The notes under the pieces were generated by a model that was given only the letters and a program-made list of their open reading frames with translations, was not told where the DNA came from and ran no database searches. A DNA stretch of 64,000 nt from positions 3,410,001 through 3,474,000 of the forward strand of contig NC_017093.1 in NCBI RefSeq assembly GCF_000284295.1. The letters are read 5' to 3'. This DNA is from Actinoplanes missouriensis 431. GTDB taxonomy: Bacteria; Actinomycetota; Actinomycetes; Mycobacteriales; Micromonosporaceae. Positions 57,150 through 64,000 of this stretch are shown piece by piece; the first letter of the stretch is position 1, and each line of letters starts with the position of its first letter. Made by a program: the position numbers and the translations under genes.

Positions 57150-58718
57150 ATGCAGCACGCCGACGTGATCGTCATCGGTACCGGCGCCGGAGGGGGAACC
57201 CTGGCACACCGATTGGCGTCCACCGGAAAACGGGTCCTGATTCTGGAACGCGGGGACTATCTGCCCCGCGAGCGGGACAACTGGGAGTCGACAGCGGTGT
57301 TCGTGAAGGGGAAGTACCGCGCACCGGAGTTCTGGCTCGACAAACACGGGCACGAGTTCCCACCGGAGGTGAACTACTACGTCGGCGGGAACACCAAGTT
57401 CTACGGCGCGGCGCTGTTCCGGCTGCGGCCGCAGGACTTCGGCGAGATCCGCCATCACGGCGGGATCTCCCCGGCCTGGCCGATCGGCTACGACGAGCTG
57501 GAGCCCTACTACGACGAGGCGGAGCACCTGTACGGCGTGCACGGCCTGCACGGTGAGGACCCGACGGCGGGCCGGGCGAGCCGGCCGTACCCGTTCGCGC
57601 CGGTCCAGCACGAGCCGCGGATCCAGGAGCTCAGCGACGGGCTGGAGAAACTCGGCAGGCATCCGTTCCACCTGCCGATCGGCGTGAACCTGAACGAGAA
57701 CGCGGCGGGCGCCCCGGTCCACGGCAGCGCGTGCATCAGGTGTGACCGGGTGGACGGCTTCCCGTGCCTGCTCGACGCCAAGTCGGACGCCCAGGTGCGG
57801 TGCGTTGATCCGGCCCTGCGGCACGACAACGTCACGATGATCACCAACGCGTACGTGGAGAAGCTGGAGACCTCCGCGTCCGGTCGCGAGGTGACGGCGG
57901 TCGTCGCCGTGGTGAACGGCGAGCCCCAGCGGTTCAGCGCCGGCGTCGTCGTGGTCGCCTGCGGCGCGGTGAACTCGGCGGCGCTGCTGCTGCGCTCGGC
58001 GAACGACAGCCATCCGCGCGGGCTGGCCAACGGCTCGGACGTGGTCGGGCGGCACTACATGCGGCACAACAACCTGGCCGTCATGGCGGTCTCCCGCGAG
58101 CCCAACCCGACCCGCTTCCAGAAGACGCTGGCGCTGCACGACTGGTACTTCGCCTCGGACGACTGGGAGTTCCCCATGGGCGGCATCCAGATGCTCGGCA
58201 AGTCCGACGCCGAGCAGATCCGGGCGAACGCCCCGCGGATGGCCGGCCGGGTGTCACCGGAGATGCCGTTCGAGGTGCTCGCCCACCACGCCGTGGACTT
58301 CTGGCTGTGCGGCGAGGACCTGCCGGATCCGGCGAGCCGGGTGACCCTGGAGGCGGACGGCCGGATCCGTCTCAGCCTCGACGAGTCGAACAACGCCGAG
58401 GGCGTCAAACGGCTGCGCCACCAGCTGCAGAAGATGCTCGGCGACCTCGGGATGCACCCGCACCGGCTGCTCGACCACAGCATCTACCTGCACAAGGGGA
58501 TGCCGATCGGCGCCACCGCTCACCAGGCCGGCACCGTGCGGTTCGGTACCGACCCGGCGAGTTCCGCGCTGGACGTGAACTGCAGGGCCCACGAGGTCGA
58601 CAACCTGTACGTGGTGGACACCAGCTTCTTCCCGAGCATCGGGGCGGTGAACCCGTCGCTGACCGCGATGGCGAACGCCCTGCGGGTCGGCGACCACCTG
58701 GCGTCACGCCTGGGCTGA
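57150..58718 (+). CDS. GMC-family FAD oxidoreductase
   Basis: 522 aa with GGGAG before the ATG. FAD-binding VIVIGTGAGGGTLAHRLAS then ILERGDYLPRERDNW, the GMC segment YYVGGNTKFYGAALFR, substrate domain, and C-terminal His-Asn type GAVNPSLTAMANALR. It oxidises an alcohol to an aldehyde or ketone; choline, sugar and sterol oxidases belong to the family, and this subgroup is not assigned. No signal peptide. Its 3' end overlaps cydB by 15 bp on the opposite strand. Confidence 0.9.
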   Translation: MQHADVIVIGTGAGGGTLAHRLASTGKRVLILERGDYLPRERDNWESTAVFVKGKYRAPEFWLDKHGHEFPPEVNYYVGGNTKFYGAALFRLRPQDFGEIRHHGGISPAWPIGYDELEPYYDEAEHLYGVHGLHGEDPTAGRASRPYPFAPVQHEPRIQELSDGLEKLGRHPFHLPIGVNLNENAAGAPVHGSACIRCDRVDGFPCLLDAKSDAQVRCVDPALRHDNVTMITNAYVEKLETSASGREVTAVVAVVNGEPQRFSAGVVVVACGAVNSAALLLRSANDSHPRGLANGSDVVGRHYMRHNNLAVMAVSREPNPTRFQKTLALHDWYFASDDWEFPMGGIQMLGKSDAEQIRANAPRMAGRVSPEMPFEVLAHHAVDFWLCGEDLPDPASRVTLEADGRIRLSLDESNNAEGVKRLRHQLQKMLGDLGMHPHRLLDHSIYLHKGMPIGATAHQAGTVRFGTDPASSALDVNCRAHEVDNLYVVDTSFFPSIGAVNPSLTAMANALRVGDHLASRLG

Positions 58719-59795
58719 GCCCTCCTGAACCGAGCCCTCCTGAACCGAGGAGCCCTCCTGGACCGAGCCGCCCTGGGCGGGGATCCGCGACGTCGCCGGG
58801 TCCTCGCCCAGCTCGCCCTTCTGGTCCAGCCAGAACAGCAGGATCAGGGCGGGGACCACCAGCACCAGCGCGCCGACGAACCAGATCAGCAGCCAGCGCA
58901 GCGTCGCCGGGCCGGCCGCGCCGTCCTGCACGGTCAGCGAGAACGGCAGCAGGTACGGGTACTGCGCCACCGCCCACGCCCCGACCAGGGCCGCGATCCC
59001 GCCGGCGGCGACCAGCCGCATGCGCCACACCCGTACCCCGGCGGCCAGCCGGAACGATCCGGCCAGCAGCGCCAGGCTGAGCAGCAGCAGCGGCCAGCCG
59101 CGCTGGACCACCCGGTCGAACATCTGCCGCTCGTCGACGTGAAGCGCGAGCAGCAGCCCGAGGCCGAGCAGCAGTCCGGTCACACCGGCGGCGCGGGCCC
59201 GGAACCGGAAGTACCCGTGCAGCGCTGCCGTGCCGTGCCGGTGCGCCTCGGCGAGCAGGTACACCGCGGAGACGTACGCGCCGACCGCCACGGTCAGCAG
59301 ACCGGCCAGGATCGACGACGGGTTGAGCCAGCTGGTGATCTCGTCGCCGGCCGCGTTGCCGACCGGGATCCGGCCGGTCAGCACCGCGCCCACGGCGGTG
59401 CCCAGGCAGAACGGGGTGAGGAACGAGCCGACCCCGAACAGCCAGCCGGCCAGGTGCCGCATCCGGGCCCGGGCGGCGTCCTTGCTCATCGCGAACCCGG
59501 CGGCCCGCAGCACGATCCCGAGCAGCGCGAGAGCGAGCGGGATGTAGAGCGTCGACATGACCGACGCGAAGGTGCTGCCGAAACCGGTCCAGCAGAGCAC
59601 CAGCACGTAGATCAGCCAGACGTGGTTGGCCTCCCAGACCGGGGTGACCGCGTTGTCGATCAGCGAGCGCGGCAGGCGTCCCCGGTCGCGGCCACCGGCG
59701 GTCAGGTCCCAGAACCCGGCGCCGTAGTCGGCGATGCCGGTGCACGCGTACAGCGTGAGGGCGAGCACCAGGATGGCGGCCACGGTGACACTCAT
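58704..59795 (-). CDS. cydB: Cytochrome bd oxidase subunit II
   Basis: 363 aa from ATG 59795, overlapping cydA by 4 nt. Eight or so membrane spans; ADYGAGFWDLTAGG, DNAVTPVWEANHVWLIYVLV and AHRHGTAALHGYF fit CydB. It forms the bd-type quinol oxidase with CydA, reducing oxygen under low aeration. The C-terminus ends in a short repeated tail (SVQEGS three times) encoded by a 15-bp repeat that runs into the convergent GMC gene. No cydDC genes follow here. Confidence 0.93.
   Translation of the reverse strand: MSVTVAAILVLALTLYACTGIADYGAGFWDLTAGGRDRGRLPRSLIDNAVTPVWEANHVWLIYVLVLCWTGFGSTFASVMSTLYIPLALALLGIVLRAAGFAMSKDAARARMRHLAGWLFGVGSFLTPFCLGTAVGAVLTGRIPVGNAAGDEITSWLNPSSILAGLLTVAVGAYVSAVYLLAEAHRHGTAALHGYFRFRARAAGVTGLLLGLGLLLALHVDERQMFDRVVQRGWPLLLLSLALLAGSFRLAAGVRVWRMRLVAAGGIAALVGAWAVAQYPYLLPFSLTVQDGAAGPATLRWLLIWFVGALVLVVPALILLFWLDQKGELGEDPATSRIPAQGGSVQEGSSVQEGSVQEGSAQA
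58717..58764 (-). repeat. Three 15-bp repeats at the cydB 3' end
   Basis: GAGCCCTCCTGAACC at 58717-58731 and 58732-58746, and with one change at 58750-58764. They encode the SVQEG repeats of the CydB tail; the first copy begins inside the GMC stop codon. Confidence 0.85.
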
Positions 59796-61201
59796 GAGCT
59801 GACCTCTTCGATGGACGGGCGCGGGCCGTACACGGCAAGCTCGTCGTCGGTCTGGTCGCTCCGGCGCCAGCGCCGCGACATCGCCCGGAGCACGGTGATC
59901 GTGCCGATCGCCAGGGACAGATAGAGCAGCGCGATCAGGCTGAAGCTGATCCACAGGGTGCCCGCGTCGGTGTTGGTGACCGCCTCCTCCGTACGCATGA
60001 TGTTGTAGACGATCCACGGCTGGCGGCCCACCTCGGTGACGATCCACCCGGCCTCCACCGCGATGTAGGTGAGCACACCGGCGGACGCCGCGAACCACAG
60101 GAAAACCCGATTGTCGGGTACGTCTCGCCGCCTCCAGTAGGCGACGAAGAACCAGAACGCGAGCAGCAGCAGAACGGTCCCGACGCCGACCATGATGTCG
60201 AACGCCCAGTGCACGATCGTCACGTTCGACGGGCGGTTCTCCGGCGGCACCTGGTCCAGCCCGGGTACGTAGGTGTCGACGCTGCCCCCGGCGAGCCACG
60301 AGTTCAGGCCGGGCACCGACAGGCCGCCCTCGACCGTGTTGGTGGCGCTGTCGTACCTGCCGAACAGCACCTCGGGCTGGTGGGTGCCGGACTCGGTGAC
60401 CACCTCCATGGCCGCGAACTTGGCCGGCTGGTCCTTGAAGACGGCGACCGCGGTCAGGTCGCCGACGACGAACTGCACCGGGGTCAGCACCGTCGCGATG
60501 GTCAGCGGGATGAGGATGCCGAGCCGGTGATAGCGGTCCCGGCGCCCCTTCAGCCACCCGACCACGTAGATCGACGCGACGGCGAACGCGGCGGCCATGT
60601 ACGCGGCGACCAGGAAGTGCCCGAACTCGTACGGAAGCGCCTTGTTGAAGATCGCACCGATCGGGTCGACGTCGGTGATCTGCCCGTTCGCGTCGATGGT
60701 GAAGCCGGCCGGCATGTTCATCCAGGCGTTCGCCGAGATGATCGAGAAGGCGCCGCCGATCGCCACGAACGGGATCGGCATGCCCAGCCAGAAATGCGTC
60801 CACGGCTTCAGCCGCCGCCAGCCGTAGATGTAGATCGCGACCAGGATCGCCTCCAGGAAGAAGAGCACCCCCTCGATCGCGAACGGCAGCCCGAACACCT
60901 CACCGAACTTCCCGGTCAGGCCCGGCCAGAGCAGGCCCATCTCGAACGACAGCACGGTTCCCGAGGCGGCGCCGACGGCGAAGGTCAGCCCCGCCGCGTG
61001 CGACCAGCGCCGGGCCAGGGTCAGCGCCACCGTGTCGTTGCGTTTCAGGCCCTTGTAGTTGGCGATCAGCATCATCGTCGGCAGCGCTATCCCGAACGGC
61101 ACGAAGACGATGTGGAACATCAGGGTCAGCGCCATCTGCTCCCGTGCCGGCAGCAGCTGGGCGGGAGCGGCGAGCAGGTCGGCATTCACGCGATCCACCA
61201 T
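59792..61201 (-). CDS. cydA: Cytochrome bd oxidase subunit I
   Basis: 469 aa. QMALTLMFHIVFVPFGIALP contains the proximal heme His, SHAAGLTFAVGAASGTVLSFE and WTHFWLGMPIPF follow, and the long periplasmic Q-loop lies between spans 6 and 7. Heme ligands of b558/b595/d can be matched to conserved His/Met/Glu positions. It overlaps cydB by 4 nt. Divergent from the type II NADH dehydrogenase gene, which would feed the same quinone pool. Confidence 0.94.
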   Translation of the reverse strand: MVDRVNADLLAAPAQLLPAREQMALTLMFHIVFVPFGIALPTMMLIANYKGLKRNDTVALTLARRWSHAAGLTFAVGAASGTVLSFEMGLLWPGLTGKFGEVFGLPFAIEGVLFFLEAILVAIYIYGWRRLKPWTHFWLGMPIPFVAIGGAFSIISANAWMNMPAGFTIDANGQITDVDPIGAIFNKALPYEFGHFLVAAYMAAAFAVASIYVVGWLKGRRDRYHRLGILIPLTIATVLTPVQFVVGDLTAVAVFKDQPAKFAAMEVVTESGTHQPEVLFGRYDSATNTVEGGLSVPGLNSWLAGGSVDTYVPGLDQVPPENRPSNVTIVHWAFDIMVGVGTVLLLLAFWFFVAYWRRRDVPDNRVFLWFAASAGVLTYIAVEAGWIVTEVGRQPWIVYNIMRTEEAVTNTDAGTLWISFSLIALLYLSLAIGTITVLRAMSRRWRRSDQTDDELAVYGPRPSIEEVSS

Positions 61202-61311
61202 CGGGTACGGCGGGGATCGGACACCTCATCCGTCCGGGGTGAGGCCGCCGGGTCCGGGCCCGGCCGACGATGTGCCTCGTCACTGCGGTTGCCTGCGGGG
61301 AGGAGTCACGG

Positions 61312-62631
61312 ATGGCCGGCACGACCGAGGTGGTTATCGTCGGCGCGGGGTTCGCCGGGGTGGCATGCGCGCGGCGGCTCGCCGCCGAGCCACGCGCCCG
61401 GGTGACCCTCGTGGACCGCAACGGATATCACCAGTTCCAGCCGCTGCTCTACCAGATCGCCACGGCCGAGCTCGCGCCGCGCGACATCCGGTTCGACCTG
61501 CACGAGATGTTCGCCCGGCACGCGAGCGTGCGAACCCGTACCGGTGAGGTGGTGGCGATCGATCCGCATTCGCCGTCGGTGACGTTCGCCGACGACAGCA
61601 TGCTCGCCGCGGACGTGCTGGTGCTCGGGGCGGGCGCGCAGCCGAACTTCTTCCACACGCCGGGCGCGGAGCAGCACACGGTGCCGCTGTACAGCCTGAC
61701 CGACGCGGAACGGGTCCGCGGCCGGATCCTCGAGCTGTTCCGCGACGCGGCGGCCAAGCCGGAGCTGGCCGCCGACGGCGCGCTCACCTTCGTGGTGGTC
61801 GGCGGCGGCCCGACCGGCGTGGAGACCGCGGGCGCGCTGGCCGAGATCGTGCACGACGTGATGCCGCACGTCTATCCGCACCTGGCCATCGCGGGCGCCC
61901 GCGTGATTCTGGTCGATCTCGGACACACGGTGCTGACCGCCTTCTCCGACGACGCGCACTCCTACGCCGTCCAGCAGCTGACCCGCCGCGGAGTCGAACT
62001 GCGCCTCGGGGTGTCGGTCAAGGAGGTGACGCCGGACGGCGTCACGCTCAGCGACGGCACCACGATCAAGACCCGCCTGGTGGTGTGGGGCGGCGGTCAG
62101 TCGGCCGCGCCGCTCGCCTCCCGGTCCGGGCTGCCGCAGGGGCGCGGCGGCCGGATCGACGTCCAGCCGGATCTCTCGGTCGCCGGTTTCCCGAAGGTCT
62201 ACGCGCTCGGCGACGTCGCCAACATCCCGGGCGCCGACGGGGAGGCGCTGCCGCAGCTCGGCAGCGTCGCGCAGCAGGCCGGCGACTGGGCGGCCGGGAA
62301 CATCATCGCCGACCTGGAGGGCGATCGGCGGCAGCCGTTCCACTACCGGGACAAGGGAATCATGGCGATGATCGGCCGCAAGGCCGCGGTCGCCGAGATC
62401 GGACCGCACCGGCACGAGCTGAAGGGCCGGTTCGCCTTCGCCGCCTGGCTCGGGGTGCACGCGCAACTGCTGGCCAACGCGGGCGCCGAGATGCGCGCCT
62501 TCGTCAGCTGGCTCGACGACTTCTACGTCCGGCCGGCGCACCGTTCGGCCGAGCTGCTCGATCCCGCCACGATCGACCGGCCACGCATCCGTCTGGAAGG
62601 GACACACGATGGCACCGAACACGCGGGGTGA
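61312..62631 (+). CDS. Type II NADH:quinone dehydrogenase (NDH-2)
   Basis: 439 aa from ATG 61312 with GAGGAG upstream. Two dinucleotide folds: [20 protein letters not shown] and [23 protein letters not shown], plus [11 protein letters not shown] for FAD and a C-terminal amphipathic region ([18 protein letters not shown]) for membrane contact. Non-proton-pumping entry of NADH electrons to menaquinone; next to cydAB this gives a short respiratory chain. It overlaps the next gene by 23 bp. Confidence 0.88.
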   Translation: MAGTTEVVIVGAGFAGVACARRLAAEPRARVTLVDRNGYHQFQPLLYQIATAELAPRDIRFDLHEMFARHASVRTRTGEVVAIDPHSPSVTFADDSMLAADVLVLGAGAQPNFFHTPGAEQHTVPLYSLTDAERVRGRILELFRDAAAKPELAADGALTFVVVGGGPTGVETAGALAEIVHDVMPHVYPHLAIAGARVILVDLGHTVLTAFSDDAHSYAVQQLTRRGVELRLGVSVKEVTPDGVTLSDGTTIKTRLVVWGGGQSAAPLASRSGLPQGRGGRIDVQPDLSVAGFPKVYALGDVANIPGADGEALPQLGSVAQQAGDWAAGNIIADLEGDRRQPFHYRDKGIMAMIGRKAAVAEIGPHRHELKGRFAFAAWLGVHAQLLANAGAEMRAFVSWLDDFYVRPAHRSAELLDPATIDRPRIRLEGTHDGTEHAG

Positions 62632-64000
62632 CGTTCTCGTCATCTTCGGCATCACCGGCGACCTGGCCAAGGTGATGACCTTCCGGTCGCTGTACCGGCT
62701 GGAACTGCGCGGCCTGCTCGACTGCCCGATCATCGGCGTCGCGGTGAACGAGTGGACCCACGACGACCTGGTCAGCCACGCCCGGGCCGCGATCGAGGGT
62801 ACCGGCGAGAAGATCGAGGACGAGCCCTTCCAGCGGCTCACCGCCCGGATGAGCTACCTCAATGGCGACTTCGGGGACCCGCGCACGTACCAGCGCCTCG
62901 GCGCGGCGATCGGCGACGCCGCCGTGCCGGTCTTCTACCTGGAGATCCCACCGTTCCTGTTCGGCCGGGTCGCCGCGGGCCTGGCCGAGGCCGGGCTGGT
63001 CCGGGCCGGCCGGGTGGTGGTGGAGAAGCCGTTCGGCCACGACACCGCGTCCGCCGTCGCGCTGGCCGCCGAGATCCACCAGCACATCGACGAGTCCCAG
63101 CTGTTCCGGATCGATCACTTCCTCGGCAAGATGGGCCTGGAGGAGCTGGTCTACTTCCGGTTCGCGAACACGCTGCTGGAGCCGGTGTGGAACCGCAACT
63201 ACGTCGAGTCGGTCGAGATCACCATGGCGGAGAGCTTCGGCGTCGAGGACCGCGGCCACTTCTACGACCCGGTCGGCGCCGTCCGGGACGTGGTGGTCAA
63301 CCACCTCATGCAGGTCCTCGCGGCCGGCGCGATGGAGTCGCCGGCCGGCCAGAACCCGGACATGCTGAAGAACACCCAGCTCGCGCTCTGGCGGGCGGTC
63401 GCCGAGGCGGACCCGGCCCACTACGTCCGCGGCCAGTACGACGGCTACCGCGCCATCCCCGGCGTCGCACCGGACTCGCAGACCGAGACGTACGCGGCGA
63501 TCCGCCTGGAGATCGACAACTGGCGCTGGGCCGGGGTGCCGTTCTTCATCCGTACCGGTAAGCGGCTCCCGGTCACCCAGACCGAGTTCCGCCTGGTCTT
63601 CAAGCGCCCGCCGAAACTCGGCCTGCGGCTGCCCGGCCTGGCCCGCCGCCCGGAGCCCGACCAGCTCGTCGTCAAACTGGACCCGTCGACCGGCCTGCGC
63701 TTCGAGATGCAGGCCCACCGCTCGGACGCGGACGGCCCCGAGGGCGTCACGCTCGACATGGAGTTCGCCGACGAGGGCGGCGAGGGCCCGACACCGTACG
63801 AGGTGCTGCTGCACGCGGCGCTGCTCGGCAACAGCACCCGGTTCCAGCGCCAGGACGGCGTCGAGGAGACCTGGCGGATCATGCAGCCGCTGGTCGACGC
63901 CCCGCCGCCGGTCGAGTCGTATGCGCCCGGCAGCTGGGGCCCGCCCGGCGCCGACCGCCTGGTGGCCGGTCACGGCGGCTGGCACGGCCCGTGGGTCGTG
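62609..64000 (+). CDS. zwf: Glucose-6-phosphate dehydrogenase, 3' end missing
   Basis: 464 codons from ATG 62609 (GGAAGGG upstream) with no stop before the window end; nearly full length. First step of the oxidative pentose-phosphate pathway. Catalytic/substrate motif [22 protein letters not shown] and [14 protein letters not shown] are conserved. The coenzyme loop reads [17 protein letters not shown], where typical enzymes have GASGDLAKRKLLPALY, so the second basic residue is lost and coenzyme preference may differ. A second, canonical zwf may exist elsewhere, as in many actinobacteria. Confidence 0.9.
   Translation, partial: MAPNTRGDVLVIFGITGDLAKVMTFRSLYRLELRGLLDCPIIGVAVNEWTHDDLVSHARAAIEGTGEKIEDEPFQRLTARMSYLNGDFGDPRTYQRLGAAIGDAAVPVFYLEIPPFLFGRVAAGLAEAGLVRAGRVVVEKPFGHDTASAVALAAEIHQHIDESQLFRIDHFLGKMGLEELVYFRFANTLLEPVWNRNYVESVEITMAESFGVEDRGHFYDPVGAVRDVVVNHLMQVLAAGAMESPAGQNPDMLKNTQLALWRAVAEADPAHYVRGQYDGYRAIPGVAPDSQTETYAAIRLEIDNWRWAGVPFFIRTGKRLPVTQTEFRLVFKRPPKLGLRLPGLARRPEPDQLVVKLDPSTGLRFEMQAHRSDADGPEGVTLDMEFADEGGEGPTPYEVLLHAALLGNSTRFQRQDGVEETWRIMQPLVDAPPPVESYAPGSWGPPGADRLVAGHGGWHGPWVV

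Overview
The window is very GC-rich throughout, with a high-GC third-codon position, many GTG/TTG starts and frequent 4-nt ATGA gene overlaps. It carries a complete cvnABCD conservon, an actinobacterial cellulose (CebR-type) operator, an IdeR/DmdR1-type iron box, secreted GH10-CBM13 and AA10 enzymes, and ABC sugar importer genes without their own ATPase. Together these point to a filamentous soil actinobacterium, most likely of the Actinoplanes/Micromonosporaceae type. I see no rRNA, tRNA, insertion sequence, prophage or CRISPR array; it reads as a chromosomal segment.

Layout. 1-2.7 kb: the end of a BBE-type FAD oxidoreductase and a membrane-anchored M28 peptidase. 2.7-13.4 kb: a compact, unrecognised biosynthetic locus. 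It has an SDR, an XRE-TPR regulator and a TPR protein on the minus strand, divergent from a plus-strand operon of an A-T-TE NRPS-like enzyme, a carrier-type flavin halogenase, a secreted multicopper oxidase and a CPA2 antiporter. The A-domain pocket read by hand resembles tyrosine-type codes, so I infer a halogenated tyrosine-derived phenol that is oxidised outside the cell. 13.4-20.4 kb: a glycan-utilisation block (beta-helix protein, two permeases, binding lipoprotein, GH10-CBM13 xylanase) with a repeated CGAAA-C-TTTCG palindrome.

20.4-24.2 kb: a HEAT/MerR pair whose promoter looks like a leaderless MerR-type promoter, a frameshifted YCII gene, pdxY and a second YCII gene. 24.2-29.7 kb: two TetR genes and an SDR divergent from an acyl-CoA dehydrogenase, an APH-like kinase and an ACAD11-like dehydrogenase. 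The last two look like a split version of the ACAD10/11 (LvaA/LvaC-like) 4-hydroxyacyl-CoA system. 29.7-36.3 kb: small genes, an AA10 LPMO under a CebR box, a secreted vanadium haloperoxidase-like protein and a secreted lipase under an iron box. 36.4-40.3 kb: the conservon.

40.3-47.4 kb: a secreted VCBS protein, a PadR/methyltransferase pair with a perfect operator, two secreted proteins sharing a TTAC-N6-GTAA element, an SDR and a LURP-one-like protein. 47.4-55.5 kb: a tightly overlapped P450-ALDH-ACAD-ACAD-acyl-CoA ligase-SDR operon with a divergent TetR, with the logic of terminal oxidation followed by beta-oxidation of a hydrophobic (sterol- or terpenoid-like) substrate. 55.5-64 kb: an MFS exporter, a GMC oxidoreductase, cytochrome bd oxidase (cydAB), a type II NADH dehydrogenase and the start of a glucose-6-phosphate dehydrogenase gene that runs off the end.
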